DNA from: Rhodococcus qingshengii JCM 15477
Lineage (GTDB): Bacteria; Actinomycetota; Actinomycetes; Mycobacteriales; Mycobacteriaceae
Length of the DNA stretch: 64,000 nucleotides
Direction: 5' to 3'
Assembly: GCF_023221595.1 (NCBI RefSeq)
Contig: NZ_CP096563.1
Span: 2,214,501 to 2,278,500 of the forward strand
Under the pieces are notes generated by a model. That model had not been told where the DNA came from and searched no databases. It saw only the letters and a list, made by a program, of their open reading frames with translations. Each line of letters begins with the position of its first letter. The first letter of the stretch is position 1. Below are positions 33,854 to 43,527 of this stretch, piece after piece. The position numbers were made by a program, and so were the translations under genes.

Positions 33854-33907
33854 AAGGATCGAATACCGGGTGCATTGAAGAACAAGTGTCGGCGAAGTGG
33901 GGAAGTT

Positions 33908-34477
33908 GTGAGCATCGAAGAACGCAGGGCCACTCGAAAGGCGACGTTGTTCGACGTCGGAGTGACACTGCTCGGTGCCGTCGACGGTCCGTCCGTCAAT
34001 GTGCGTGCGGTCTGCAAGGCCGCCGGTTTGACCGAGCGGTACTTCTACGAAAGCTTCACCGATCGCGATCAGTACGTTGTCGCGGTCCACACGTTTGTCG
34101 CCGAGCGTGCGCAGTCGGCGCTTGCGTCGGCAGTGGAGTCGGAGACGACATCCGAGGCCGTCGCCACCGCTGCGGTCGACGCTTTCGTCAAGCTGATGGT
34201 CGACGATCCGGCGATGGGGAGAGTGCTCCTGATCGCCCCGCTCTCGGAACCCGTCCTGAGCGGCCGCGGTATCGAATCGATGCCGGCGTTCGTGGACCTC
34301 GTGTACGACCAGTTGTCCGAGATCGCTGATCCCGTGGACAAGCAACTGGTGGCAGTCGGACTGGTCGGGGCGTTGTTCACACTGTTCATCGGTTATCTGG
34401 ACGGCACGATCGTCGTGGACCGTGATCGATTTGTCCGCCACTGTGTCAGGCTGCTGATCAACGCCAATCAGGCGTGA
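33908..34477 (+). CDS. TetR-family transcriptional regulator
   Basis: A 189-residue repressor with N-terminal helix-turn-helix (VNVRAVCKAAGLTERYFYESF, key ERYFYESF) and a C-terminal ligand/dimerisation domain (MGRVLLIAPLSEPVL, LVGALFTLFIGYLDG). The GTG at 33908 gives the usual short N-terminal arm (MSIEERRATRK) and is preceded by GGGGAAG. The longer open frame upstream lies antisense to the DUF2236 gene and is not used. Likely represses DUF2236 and itself through the twin palindrome. The 3' end overlaps nei by 20 bases. Confidence 0.88.
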   Translation: MSIEERRATRKATLFDVGVTLLGAVDGPSVNVRAVCKAAGLTERYFYESFTDRDQYVVAVHTFVAERAQSALASAVESETTSEAVATAAVDAFVKLMVDDPAMGRVLLIAPLSEPVLSGRGIESMPAFVDLVYDQLSEIADPVDKQLVAVGLVGALFTLFIGYLDGTIVVDRDRFVRHCVRLLINANQA

Positions 34478-35255
34478 AGGGCTGGCAGGCCGGGCAGAAG
34501 AAGATATTTCGCTCGGTGAGCTGATCCGGTCCGAGGGTGTCTTCTCTGATGCGGGTTCCGCATCGGCGGCACGGTTTTCCGCGCCTGCCGTACACCCATG
34601 TCTGCCTACCTGGACGGGTGTCGCCGGTCGTGACCCGGATGCGACGCGACTTGTTGACGTTGATGGTGCGAAAAGACAGATCCACTATCGCGTCGAGATT
34701 CCCCGCGAGATGTGTCGGCGTTTTCGGGTGAATACCTCGTAGGAAGCAGATCTCGTTTCGGTACACGTTGCCCAGTCCGGCCATCACGCGCTGATCCAGG
34801 AGCGCGATTCCGATCGGTACGGAGTCGGCGGCCCGAAGATTTCGGGCGGCCACGGAACTGTCCCAATCGGTCCCGAGCAGATCCGGTCCGAGATGTCCGA
34901 CGGCCTCCTGTTCCTGCCCGAGTTCGAGGATCTCGGTGATTCCCAGTGAAAAGCCAACTGCTACAGAGTCTTCGGTGGCCAAGATGATGCGCGCTTGATG
35001 GGCGGGTCGGCGCCAGCGCTCGCCGGGGCGATAAATCTGCCACTGACCTTCCATCTTCAGATGCGTGTGAATGGACGCTTCGCCCACTCGGATCAGGAGA
35101 TGTTTTCCGCGGCTGGCGACGGAATCCACGCGATGGCCCGACAGATCAACCGTGGCGTAACGAGGAACGCGGACGTCGCAGGTGGTGAGTACCTTCTCGG
35201 CCAGGGCAGCGCGCAGTTCATTGGCGGCCCGCCACACGGTATCGCCCTCAGGCAT
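34458..35255 (-). CDS. nei: Endonuclease VIII-type DNA glycosylase/AP lyase
   Basis: Removes oxidised bases in base-excision repair. The 265-residue protein starts MPEGDTVWRA, with the catalytic N-terminal proline (residue 2 after Met removal) and glutamate, the strand lysine in RGKHLLIR, the H2TH region (LDQRVMAGLGNVYRNE) and a C-terminal zinc finger (PCRRCGTRI ... FFCPACQ). ATG 35255 is fixed by the need for Pro at position 2. It lies 63 bases after lhr in the same direction. Corresponds to Rv3297 as recalled. Confidence 0.95.
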   Translation of the reverse strand: MPEGDTVWRAANELRAALAEKVLTTCDVRVPRYATVDLSGHRVDSVASRGKHLLIRVGEASIHTHLKMEGQWQIYRPGERWRRPAHQARIILATEDSVAVGFSLGITEILELGQEQEAVGHLGPDLLGTDWDSSVAARNLRAADSVPIGIALLDQRVMAGLGNVYRNEICFLRGIHPKTPTHLAGNLDAIVDLSFRTINVNKSRRIRVTTGDTRPGRQTWVYGRRGKPCRRCGTRIREDTLGPDQLTERNIFFCPACQPFTPDWR

Positions 35256-35318
35256 GGTCGCCGCACCCACACTTCAGGATCTCAACTTCCACGATCTCAA
35301 TCATCATGACCCCAATCC

Positions 35319-38300
35319 TCATGACCGCAACCGGAATCCGCGAGGGGTGGCCGCGAAGCCGGCTTCGACCAGGACCGGAGCAAAATCGTTGCCGTGGATG
35401 GTCTCTCCGTCGACCTTCTCAACTACCAACTTGTCGATGGCGCGAGAAGTCACCTTCTGAGCAAGTGACAGTGCTGCCAGGCGCAACGTTCCGCCGTCGT
35501 CGGTGAATGTCAGGATCGTGCGACCGCCGCGCTCGACGAACAGAACCAACTCACCCTCCACCAGAACTACCAGTGCGCCGGCTTTTCGTCCGGGTCGGTG
35601 TCCTGGTGACTCTTCGCCCCCCGACGCCGGCCACGGCAGCGCCGCGCCGTACGGGTTTGCCGGGTCGCACGCCGCGAGAGTGACTGCAGCCGAGGAGGTG
35701 TGGCGCCCCTCGATGGAATCACCGAACGTCCGCAAGCGGTCCACCACGGGAGGCGTGGAGAATTGAGCGCCGCCCAGGGTGTCCACGAAGTATCCGCGTC
35801 GAGCGCGCCCATTGTCCTCGAACGTGCTCAGTACCTTGTAGATCAACGCGAAACCGCCCGGCACGTTCTCGCTCATCACCGAACCGCGGGTGACGACGCC
35901 GTATCGTTCGAGCAGCAGATCAGCCGTGGCGTGTGCCCGGATAGTGGGGTCAGGTTCGATACCTGGCAGCTGGAACCACCGACCGGAGGCGGTTGCCGGT
36001 CCCGTGCGCGCGGGCGTGGAAGCGCGGGCCATTCCGCGGTACGGACGGGCCCGCGGAACACGGCGAGGTGATCGGTGACTGGTTGTTGTTCTGGTGGTGT
36101 CGGAGAGAAGTGCGCGCAGCGGTGCAACGGTGTCGTTACCGATGTGTCCGAGCCACACCAACTCCCACAGCGCCGTCGTCACCGCACTGTCGACCGTGTC
36201 CGCAGCCGACTCCGTAGTTCGCAACGCGTCGACCAACTGGCGGAAGAAGTAGGCACCGCCGCCGGACAGCAGGTCGAGGATGCGCTTCTGCAGTTCCGAG
36301 ACGTCGGTGTCGGCGGGTGAATTGAGCGTGATCGGTGCCAGGTCGGCGGGGTGCAGCACTACCCACCCGTCCTTGCCCGAGATAGCTCCCGATCCGGACC
36401 ACAGGACTTCACCCGTCGACGTGAGTTCGTCCAACATCGCGGGAGAGTAGTCGGCAACTCGGCTCGGCAGGATCAACGATTCGAGAGCGGACGCCGGAAT
36501 CGGGACGCCGGCAAGTTGATCGACCACCGTTGCAACACCGTCGATTCCTCGCAGCGTGCCGCCCACGTGCTGCCAACTGGGAAGGAATCGCCCGAGGGTC
36601 GCGGTGCTGACCGGCTCGACCTCCTGCCGTGCCGCGGCGAGCGAGCGTCGCCGCAAGCGACGCAGGACCTCGGCGTCGCACCATTCGCTCCCGGTTGCAG
36701 ACGGGCGGAATTCACCTTCCAGGACCCGCTTTTCGAGCGCGAGCCGACCGAGAACGTCACGCGCGACTGATACTCCGAGACCGAAGCGTGCAGCCGCGTC
36801 GGCGAGAGTGAAGGGACCGTGGGTGCGGGCGTACCGGCTCAAGAGGTCGTCGAGTGGTTGATCGACCGGCTCGATGAACGCGGCCGGAACGCCGATGGGT
36901 AGGGGAACGCCGAGTCCATCGCGAAGCCGCGCTGCATCTTCGACGACGGTCCACCAGCTCTCGCCCGCATACGAGACGTGGAGGGCGCGTTTGTCCGTAA
37001 CCAACTTCTCGAGCCATGAGACCGGGTCCTCGAGACAGCGTTCGGTGACTTCTTCGGTGGTCAGCGGGCCGAGCATGCGGAGGAGGTCGGCAACACCCTC
37101 GAGGTCCTTGGCCTTTCGGTCAGGGACGAGCCGTTGCAGTTCACGTTCGGCCTGCTCGATCACTCCGGCGTCGAGGAGCTCGCGTAGTTCGACGCGGCCG
37201 AGGAGTTCGGCCAACAGCGTGGAGTCCAAGGACAAAGCGGCGGCGCGTCGCTCGGCGAGGGGGCTGTCGCCCTCGTACATGAACGCACCCACGTAGTTGA
37301 ACAGGAGCGCACTGGCGAACGGAGACGGAGAGGCCGTCTCCACCTCGACGATTCGAATCTGCCTTTTCTCGATCTTGCCGAACAATTCCTTCAGTGCAGG
37401 CAGGTCGTAAACGTCCTGCAAGCACTCGCGTACGGTCTCGAGCAGGATCGGGAAGGTCGGGAACTTGCGGGCGACGTCCAGCAGTTGCGCCGACCGCTGA
37501 CGCTGCTGCCACAGTGGTGCACGTTTTCCGGGATTGCGGCGGGGGAGAAGCAGTGCGCGGGCGGCACATTCGCGGAATCGGGAAGCGAAGAGCGCGGAGC
37601 CGCCCACCTCTTGGGTGACCAGATCTTCGATGTCCTCGACGTCGAAGGTGAACAGTTCGGCGCCGGGAGGTTCGTTCTCGGTGTCGGGGAGTCGGATGAT
37701 GATGCCGTCGTCGGAGGCCGTCGGGCTGGAATCGACGCCGTATCGTTCCTGCAGGCGCGCCCCGATGGCGAGGGCCCACGGTGCGTGAACCCGTTGGCCG
37801 TACGGGGAATGCAGCACCAGACGCCAGTCGCCGAGTTCGTCGCGGAAGCGTTCGACCACCAGGGTTCGATCCGACGGCACCTGCCCGGTGGCATTTTTCT
37901 GCTCACCGACGAGTTGGATCAGATTGGTTGTGGCGTTGTGATCGAGCCCGCCCACGCGACAACGCTCGACGACGTCGGCTTCGTTACCCAGCGCGGTCTC
38001 TCGAACGAATTGTCCCAACGCCTGTCCGAGTTCGGCGGGGCGACCGAGTCCGTCGCCGTGCCAGAAGGGCAAACGACCCGGCATGCCGTAGGCGGGGCTG
38101 ACCAGAACCCGATCGAAGGTGATCTCCTCGATCCGCCAACTGGTGGCGCCGAGCGCAAAGACGTCGCCGACCCGGGATTCGTAGACCATTTCCTCGTCGA
38201 GTTCGCCGACGCGGGACGCTTTCTCGCCAACCATGTAGACGGTGAAGAGGCCGCGGTCGGGGATTGCGCCGCCGGAAGTGACGGCCAAACGCTGCGAACC

Positions 38301-39866
38301 CGGGCGGCCCGTGAGCGTGTTGGACTCACGATCCCAGACAAGGCGAGGACGTAACTCGGCGAACTCGTCCGAGGGGTACCGCCCCGCCAGCAAGTCCAGA
38401 GTCGATTCGTACGCCGAACGGGGAAGCGTTGCAAAGGAACCGCTTCGGCGCACCGTCTCGAACCAGTCGTCGACGTCGATCGGTTCGAGAGCGGTGGCCG
38501 CAACAGTTTGCTGAGCGAGGATGTCGAGGGGATTGGCCGGAACGGCCATCGCTTCGATCTTGCCTTCGACCATGCGCTCGACGGTCACCGCGCAATGAAT
38601 CAGGTCGGTGCGATGCTTGGGGAAGACGACGCCTCGCGATATCTCGCCGACCTGGTGGCCGGCGCGACCGACACGTTGCAGGCCGCTGGCAACAGAAGGC
38701 GGTGCCTCCACCTGGATGACCAAGTCGACGGCGCCCATGTCGATTCCGAGTTCGAGACTGCTGGTGGCGACGACGCATCGCAATCGACCCGATTTGAGGT
38801 CGTCTTCGATGAGGGCTCGCTGGTCTTTGCTGACCGATCCGTGGTGGGCGCGAGCAAGGAGGGGTTCTGCGCCGTAGTTGACCTCGGTGGGAGCCCCGAT
38901 CTGCGCGGGCGGGCGAGATGTTTTCTCGACGGCCAGACCGATGCGTTCTGCATGAATCTCGTTGAGCCTGGCTGTCAATCGTTCGGCGAGGCGGCGAGAG
39001 TTGGCGAACACGATGGACGATCGGTGGTCGAGAACGAGGTCGACGATCTGTTCCTCGACGTGGGGCCAGATCGAACCGGCTTGCGGGGTGGGAGATTCGG
39101 AACCGTCGTCCGGCGTCGCGATCCCCAGTTCGGTCATGTCCTCGACGGGAACACGGACCGTGAGGTCGAAGGTCTTGGCGGCAGGCGGAGCCACGATTCG
39201 GATCGGTGCCGAACCGGCGAGGAACCGCCCGATCTCCTCGTGCGGACGGACAGTGGCCGACAATCCGATGCGTTGCGCCGGACGCTCGAGCAAGCCGTCC
39301 AGGCGTTCCAGTGAGAGCGCGAGGTGAGAGCCGCGCTTGGTGCCCGCCACCGCGTGAACCTCGTCGACGATCACGGTGTCGACACCGACCAGTGTTTCCC
39401 GGGCAGCGGAGGTGAGCATCAGGAACAACGACTCAGGCGTGGTGATCAGGATGTCCGGGGGTCGTTTGATCAACGAGCGCCGATCGGCCTGGGACGTATC
39501 ACCGGAACGGACACCGACGGTGATCTCGGGCGGAGTGAGGCCTAGACGCTTCGCCGTCTGCGTGATGCCGACCAGCGGCGCGCGAAGGTTCCGCTCGACG
39601 TCCACACCCAGCGCTTTGAGCGGCGAAATGTAGAGGACTTTGGTGGCGCGTTCGCCTTCGTCCTTGGCGGCGAGTTGATCGAGGGCCCACAGGAACGCCG
39701 ACAATGTCTTGCCGGAGCCGGTGGGCGCGACGACAAGTGTGTGAGAGCCACTCGCGATGGATTCCCAGGCGCCGAGCTGCGCAGCAGTCGGAGCGCTGAA
39801 AGCGCCGCCGAACCACTCGCGTGTGGCGGGCGAGAACCTACCGAGGACGTTGGTCACGACCACCAT
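35319..39866 (-). CDS. lhr: Large Lhr-type ATP-dependent DNA/RNA helicase
   Basis: Superfamily 2 3'-5' translocase of 1515 residues, the full length of the actinobacterial Lhr family. Walker A VAPTGSGKT is at about residues 46-54; DEVHAVAGTKRG is motif II, SATVRP motif III, then ANSRRLAERLTARL, ATSSLELGIDMG and QRVGRAGHQ for motifs IV-VI. The C-terminal two thirds hold the winged-helix and Lhr-specific domains. Start ATG 39866 follows GAAGGGG; an 18-residue longer start is less likely. Pairing with nei points to a DNA-repair role. Confidence 0.96.
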   Translation of the reverse strand: MVVVTNVLGRFSPATREWFGGAFSAPTAAQLGAWESIASGSHTLVVAPTGSGKTLSAFLWALDQLAAKDEGERATKVLYISPLKALGVDVERNLRAPLVGITQTAKRLGLTPPEITVGVRSGDTSQADRRSLIKRPPDILITTPESLFLMLTSAARETLVGVDTVIVDEVHAVAGTKRGSHLALSLERLDGLLERPAQRIGLSATVRPHEEIGRFLAGSAPIRIVAPPAAKTFDLTVRVPVEDMTELGIATPDDGSESPTPQAGSIWPHVEEQIVDLVLDHRSSIVFANSRRLAERLTARLNEIHAERIGLAVEKTSRPPAQIGAPTEVNYGAEPLLARAHHGSVSKDQRALIEDDLKSGRLRCVVATSSLELGIDMGAVDLVIQVEAPPSVASGLQRVGRAGHQVGEISRGVVFPKHRTDLIHCAVTVERMVEGKIEAMAVPANPLDILAQQTVAATALEPIDVDDWFETVRRSGSFATLPRSAYESTLDLLAGRYPSDEFAELRPRLVWDRESNTLTGRPGSQRLAVTSGGAIPDRGLFTVYMVGEKASRVGELDEEMVYESRVGDVFALGATSWRIEEITFDRVLVSPAYGMPGRLPFWHGDGLGRPAELGQALGQFVRETALGNEADVVERCRVGGLDHNATTNLIQLVGEQKNATGQVPSDRTLVVERFRDELGDWRLVLHSPYGQRVHAPWALAIGARLQERYGVDSSPTASDDGIIIRLPDTENEPPGAELFTFDVEDIEDLVTQEVGGSALFASRFRECAARALLLPRRNPGKRAPLWQQRQRSAQLLDVARKFPTFPILLETVRECLQDVYDLPALKELFGKIEKRQIRIVEVETASPSPFASALLFNYVGAFMYEGDSPLAERRAAALSLDSTLLAELLGRVELRELLDAGVIEQAERELQRLVPDRKAKDLEGVADLLRMLGPLTTEEVTERCLEDPVSWLEKLVTDKRALHVSYAGESWWTVVEDAARLRDGLGVPLPIGVPAAFIEPVDQPLDDLLSRYARTHGPFTLADAAARFGLGVSVARDVLGRLALEKRVLEGEFRPSATGSEWCDAEVLRRLRRRSLAAARQEVEPVSTATLGRFLPSWQHVGGTLRGIDGVATVVDQLAGVPIPASALESLILPSRVADYSPAMLDELTSTGEVLWSGSGAISGKDGWVVLHPADLAPITLNSPADTDVSELQKRILDLLSGGGAYFFRQLVDALRTTESAADTVDSAVTTALWELVWLGHIGNDTVAPLRALLSDTTRTTTSHRSPRRVPRARPYRGMARASTPARTGPATASGRWFQLPGIEPDPTIRAHATADLLLERYGVVTRGSVMSENVPGGFALIYKVLSTFEDNGRARRGYFVDTLGGAQFSTPPVVDRLRTFGDSIEGRHTSSAAVTLAACDPANPYGAALPWPASGGEESPGHRPGRKAGALVVLVEGELVLFVERGGRTILTFTDDGGTLRLAALSLAQKVTSRAIDKLVVEKVDGETIHGNDFAPVLVEAGFAATPRGFRLRS

Positions 39867-39972
39867 ATTGCCCCTTCCCACCGACAGCGTGTTCGTGCCT
39901 GCAGCCGAAGCGCAGAGCATACTATTTGCCCTGTTATAGCGATTCTCTTGTTATCGAGAAGGCGAGTGCCTG

Positions 39973-41304
39973 ATGGAAGCAGTCAAGATTGTCCTCGAGC
40001 TGGCGGTAGTGCTCGGGGCGATTGTCATGGGTACCAGATCGAGCGGTGTCGCTCTCGGTCTGTGGGGCGGCGCAGGTGTTGCCGTCCTCGTGTTCGTCTT
40101 CGGAGAGGACGTCGGCAGTCCGCCGGTCGACGCTCTCCTCATCGTCCTGTCCGTCGTCCTCGCGTCGTCGATGATGCAGGCGGCCGGTGGTATCGACTGG
40201 ATGGTCACCATCGCGGCCAAGTTGATCGAATCTCGCCCGAAACAGATCACGCTGATCGCGCCGTTGGTGTCATTCCTGTTCTCGGTCGGTGCCGGCACGT
40301 CCAACATCCTCTACCCACTGCTCCCCGTCATCTACGACGTCTCGTACAAGAACGGTGTGCGGCCGTCACGACCGCTGTCGCTGTCAGTTGTCTCGACCGG
40401 TGTGGCGCTGGCGTGTAGTCCGGTGTCCGCGGCAATGGCGGCAATGGTCACGCTGACCGACGTGCCGCCTTACGATTTCGAACTCATCGACATCATCAAG
40501 ATCACCTTCCCGGCTGCTGTTGTCGGCATCATCCTTTCCTCCATCGCGGTCAACCGACTCGGCAAAGATCTCGACGACGACCCGGAGATACAGGCGAAGA
40601 TGAAGTCGGGCGAATTGGCCGGACCTGGTGCAGCCTCCAAGACCGAACTCGTCTCGACGAAGACCGGACGAAACGCGGCACTGATCTTCCTCGCCGGCGT
40701 CCTGGCTATCGTGATCTTCGGCCTGTTCAAGGGGATTCGTCCCGAAGCTGCCGACGGTACTCCGATGGGGATGACACCGATCATCGAAATGCTGATGTTC
40801 GTCGTGGGTACGTTGATCCTGCTGGTGTGCCGCCCGAATGTCGCCGACGTGCCGTCGTCGACGGTGTTCCGTGCCGGTATGGTCTCGGCCATCGCGCTGT
40901 TCGGTCTGGCATGGCTGACGGACACGTTCATCAGCGCCCATTCCGAGCTGATCACGAGCACCGTCGGCGACTGGGTCAACGCCGCGCCGTGGATCTTCGC
41001 GCTCGGTGTCTTCCTGGTCTGTGTACTGACGACCAGTCAGTCGACCGCTACGAGGACCATCGTGCCGATCGGTCTCGCTGCCGGGATTGCACCCGGTCTG
41101 GTGAGCGGAATGTGGGCCGGAGCGTTTGCCGGCGTCTATCTGTTGCCGACAAACGGTTCGCAGATCGCGGCTGCGAACTTCGACCTCTCGGGCAGCACGA
41201 AGCTCGGTTCCAAGCTCGTCGACCACTCGTTCTTCCTGCCGACCATCATCTTGGCCGTCACGACGATTGCGGCCGGCGCGTTGTTCGGAGTGGTGCTCGG
41301 TTGA
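39973..41304 (+). CDS. Dcu-type C4-dicarboxylate transporter (DcuA/DcuB family)
   Basis: Membrane protein of 443 residues with about ten helices. Family features: opening LELAVVLGAIVMGTRSSGVALGLWGG region, SSMMQAAGGIDWMV, FSVGAGTSNILYPLLPVIYD, SPVSAAMAA and the C-terminal LLPTNGSQIAAANFD. E. coli relatives exchange fumarate, aspartate and succinate during anaerobic growth. ATG 39973; the 106-base region upstream is AT-rich and shared with divergent lhr. Not linked to other dicarboxylate genes here. Confidence 0.88.
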   Translation: MEAVKIVLELAVVLGAIVMGTRSSGVALGLWGGAGVAVLVFVFGEDVGSPPVDALLIVLSVVLASSMMQAAGGIDWMVTIAAKLIESRPKQITLIAPLVSFLFSVGAGTSNILYPLLPVIYDVSYKNGVRPSRPLSLSVVSTGVALACSPVSAAMAAMVTLTDVPPYDFELIDIIKITFPAAVVGIILSSIAVNRLGKDLDDDPEIQAKMKSGELAGPGAASKTELVSTKTGRNAALIFLAGVLAIVIFGLFKGIRPEAADGTPMGMTPIIEMLMFVVGTLILLVCRPNVADVPSSTVFRAGMVSAIALFGLAWLTDTFISAHSELITSTVGDWVNAAPWIFALGVFLVCVLTTSQSTATRTIVPIGLAAGIAPGLVSGMWAGAFAGVYLLPTNGSQIAAANFDLSGSTKLGSKLVDHSFFLPTIILAVTTIAAGALFGVVLG

Positions 41305-41311
41305 GTATTGC

Positions 41312-41347
41312 GGCTGAGTCAGCCCTGAGTGACAGCGCTGAGTCAGC
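41312..41347. terminator. Repeated palindromes at a convergent gene junction
   Basis: GCTGAGTCAGC occurs at 41313-41323 (extended to GGCTGAGTCAGCC, 41312-41324) and again at 41337-41347. Each copy is itself palindromic, and the two can pair across a 13-base loop. They fill the 38 bases between the Dcu gene and the convergent amidohydrolase stop, so a two-way terminator is likely. Confidence 0.55.
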
Positions 41348-42434
41348 TGTTGCGGTAGTGGTCCCAGCTCGCCTTGCACGCGTGAGCGAGCTGGTCCACC
41401 CGTTCGGCGTCGGGTGTAGGCCAGTCGACGCCGGGTTCCATGATGTAGGCGGCCAGTTCGTCTCCCAGTAGGAATTCTCGTTTGAATTCGGCCTGAACCG
41501 CGCTCAACGTGATCCCGGCTTCGGCGGCGCGGGCGCTCAATTCGGCGAATCTCGCTCCGGCTCGGATGATTTCGAAACTGCCGAGGTACGGCTGATTGAG
41601 AGCGACCGCATCCGGATCGTCGACCTGAAATCCCTTGCGATGTGAGACCGCAAGTGTGCGAATGAGCTCCGGATCCATCGTCACGGGATTGTCGCCGCGT
41701 CGATTACCGTCGTGATCGCCACGATTGGAGAGTGCGACGACGTCGGGGAGTCGATCTGCTTCCGGCCGTTCGACATTGACGGCGCCGTCCCGCCGGGTGG
41801 TGTGGTTCATCGTGTCGTGGAACGACAACGTCGTGAACGATCGACCGAGTTCGAAGCTCTTCTCCACCATGGCTTCGATCAGTGTGTCGCGAGTTCTTTC
41901 GTAGACACCCAAACCGTGTTCGGCTGTCTCGGTGAAGGTCTCGGCGAGGTTCTTCCAGCCCGCGTCGTCGGTCGGCTCGAGCAGCAAGGGGTAGAACGAG
42001 AAGGTGACAGGGCGAACTGCGTCGACGCCGGTGAGGTCTGCTTTGTTGCCTGCACCGGCCTTGTGGACGCGGGCGAATGCTTCGCGCAGTGACGCTTCCA
42101 GGTTTTCGGGCTTCGCACGGTTGGGATCGCGAATCATGCGAGGGTGCGGATTCTCCACGTATACGATGCGCGAATCGATTTCGGCCCAACGGCGCACGAT
42201 GGGACTGGTGGACATGTCGGTGAAGTCGAATTGCAGCCGCTGTGTGAACTCGGGTGCGAGAAAACGTGAGAGTTCTGCTGGAATCGCGGAACCCGAGTGT
42301 GGGCAACTGACAAGAAGGTCGGCGTCGGCGATGGCGTCGTCGAGACTGCGGGAGTCACGATCGGCATAGAACGTCAGGTCCTCCGCCGTGAACACGGTTC
42401 CGGCCGGGATGAGTACTGGTTCTCCACTGGTCAT
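41343..42434 (-). CDS. N-formylglutamate amidohydrolase family protein
   Basis: A 363-residue metal hydrolase. Family motifs: LLVSCPHSGSAIP, DFTDMSTSPIV, NPHPRMIRDPNRAKPEN and the metal-binding LSFHDTMNH. Known members hydrolyse N-formylglutamate to glutamate plus formate in histidine degradation, but no hut genes are near, so the real substrate may be another N-formyl or N-acyl amino acid. ATG 42434. Last gene of the XRE-flavoprotein-amidohydrolase operon, 34 bases after the flavoprotein gene. Confidence 0.8.
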   Translation of the reverse strand: MTSGEPVLIPAGTVFTAEDLTFYADRDSRSLDDAIADADLLVSCPHSGSAIPAELSRFLAPEFTQRLQFDFTDMSTSPIVRRWAEIDSRIVYVENPHPRMIRDPNRAKPENLEASLREAFARVHKAGAGNKADLTGVDAVRPVTFSFYPLLLEPTDDAGWKNLAETFTETAEHGLGVYERTRDTLIEAMVEKSFELGRSFTTLSFHDTMNHTTRRDGAVNVERPEADRLPDVVALSNRGDHDGNRRGDNPVTMDPELIRTLAVSHRKGFQVDDPDAVALNQPYLGSFEIIRAGARFAELSARAAEAGITLSAVQAEFKREFLLGDELAAYIMEPGVDWPTPDAERVDQLAHACKASWDHYRNS

Positions 42435-42468
42435 GAATCCCAGCGTAATCGAGTACAACCTTGCGTAC

Positions 42469-43527
42469 TCAGTATCCGGTGAGTCGTTCCACGAGAGCCG
42501 TTTTGATCTCCGGGCGACCAGCCGCGACAAGAGTGAAGGTGGCTTCACGCATGAGCCGCTCGGGGGTGTTGCTGCCGACCAGAGCGCGGCTTCCGGTCGC
42601 AGTCACGAGTGCGGCCGACGCGCGTATCGCAAGTTCCGACGCTCGGGCGCGGGCGGCCGACATGTCGCCGCCGTCGCGCAGTGCTGCATCGAGATCGGCG
42701 CGCGCCCGGGTGGCTTGTTCCTCGAACGCGTCGGTGTCGACTCCCAGATCCGCGAGTTCGGTGACAGCACGGCGGGTGATGCCCATGGCCATCGCGCCGT
42801 TGAGCCACAAGCCGGGGAGCTGGGTGCTCTGGAATTGTTCGTCGCTGACGACAGCACAGACGTCGGTATCGGGAATTTCGAAAGCGTCGAACACGATTCG
42901 GACGGTGTTGCTCCCGCGCGCCGCGATCAGTGGAAGCTCCTCGATCGTCAGACCCGGGGCCTCGCCTACCGGTACGACGGAATGAACGATGGAATTGTCG
43001 AACTCGTCGCGCGCCGACACCAAGAGAACATCGACGATGCCCCAACCGGTGACGAAGGGTGCGATCCCGTCGAGGACGTAGCCGTCGTTCACCCGCTTCG
43101 CCCACAGGAGCGGTGGGCGGGGGATGGCGCCGGCATAGGCAACCCCACCGCGAATCGTGCCGGAAACCAGACCGTCCCAGTATTGCTCGCGCAGAGGTGC
43201 ATTGGGACTCGCCGCCAGGGCTCCGACGACGCCGTGATGCTGCATCCAGGTGAACGTCGTCGCGAGGCAACCGCCGCACAAGGTTTCGAGGACCTCGACC
43301 AGTTCTTCGCTGCCGGGGCCGCCGTCACCGAGGGCGGCGATGCCGTAGAAGCCGTCAGCGGCGAGCGCGTCGAAATGGCTGCTGGGGATTTCTCCGTCGG
43401 CGTCGACGCTGTCGGCGACGGGAAACAGAACGGTATCGGCGATCTCACGCGCAAGTTCCGGCCACTTGGTCACGCTGTCAGGGTAAGCCGTGAGCGGGGG
43501 TTGTGGTGTGGAACCGAAACCGAGCAT
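42469..43527 (-). CDS. Acyl-CoA dehydrogenase-like flavoprotein
   Basis: A 352-residue protein of the acyl-CoA dehydrogenase superfamily: N-terminal helical domain (LAREIADTVLFPVADSVD), middle beta domain (GIRGGVAYAGAIPR-like segment, APFVTGWGIVDVLLV) and C-terminal helical bundle. The usual C-terminal catalytic glutamate region is not recognisable, so it may be a flavin monooxygenase or a degenerate dehydrogenase. ATG 43527 follows the XRE stop codon with no gap (TAGATG), strongly implying coupled translation. Confidence 0.72.
   Translation of the reverse strand: MLGFGSTPQPPLTAYPDSVTKWPELAREIADTVLFPVADSVDADGEIPSSHFDALAADGFYGIAALGDGGPGSEELVEVLETLCGGCLATTFTWMQHHGVVGALAASPNAPLREQYWDGLVSGTIRGGVAYAGAIPRPPLLWAKRVNDGYVLDGIAPFVTGWGIVDVLLVSARDEFDNSIVHSVVPVGEAPGLTIEELPLIAARGSNTVRIVFDAFEIPDTDVCAVVSDEQFQSTQLPGLWLNGAMAMGITRRAVTELADLGVDTDAFEEQATRARADLDAALRDGGDMSAARARASELAIRASAALVTATGSRALVGSNTPERLMREATFTLVAAGRPEIKTALVERLTGY

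Noticed and set aside
33299..33907. An N-terminal extension of the TetR frame
   Set aside because: It lies antisense to the DUF2236 gene and across the operator; TetR proteins start just before the helix-turn-helix.
35256..35318. Short direct repeat (CAATCMTCATGACC-like) between lhr and nei considered as a mobile-element trace
   Set aside because: Only two imperfect copies in 63 bases, with no target duplication or terminal inverted repeat.
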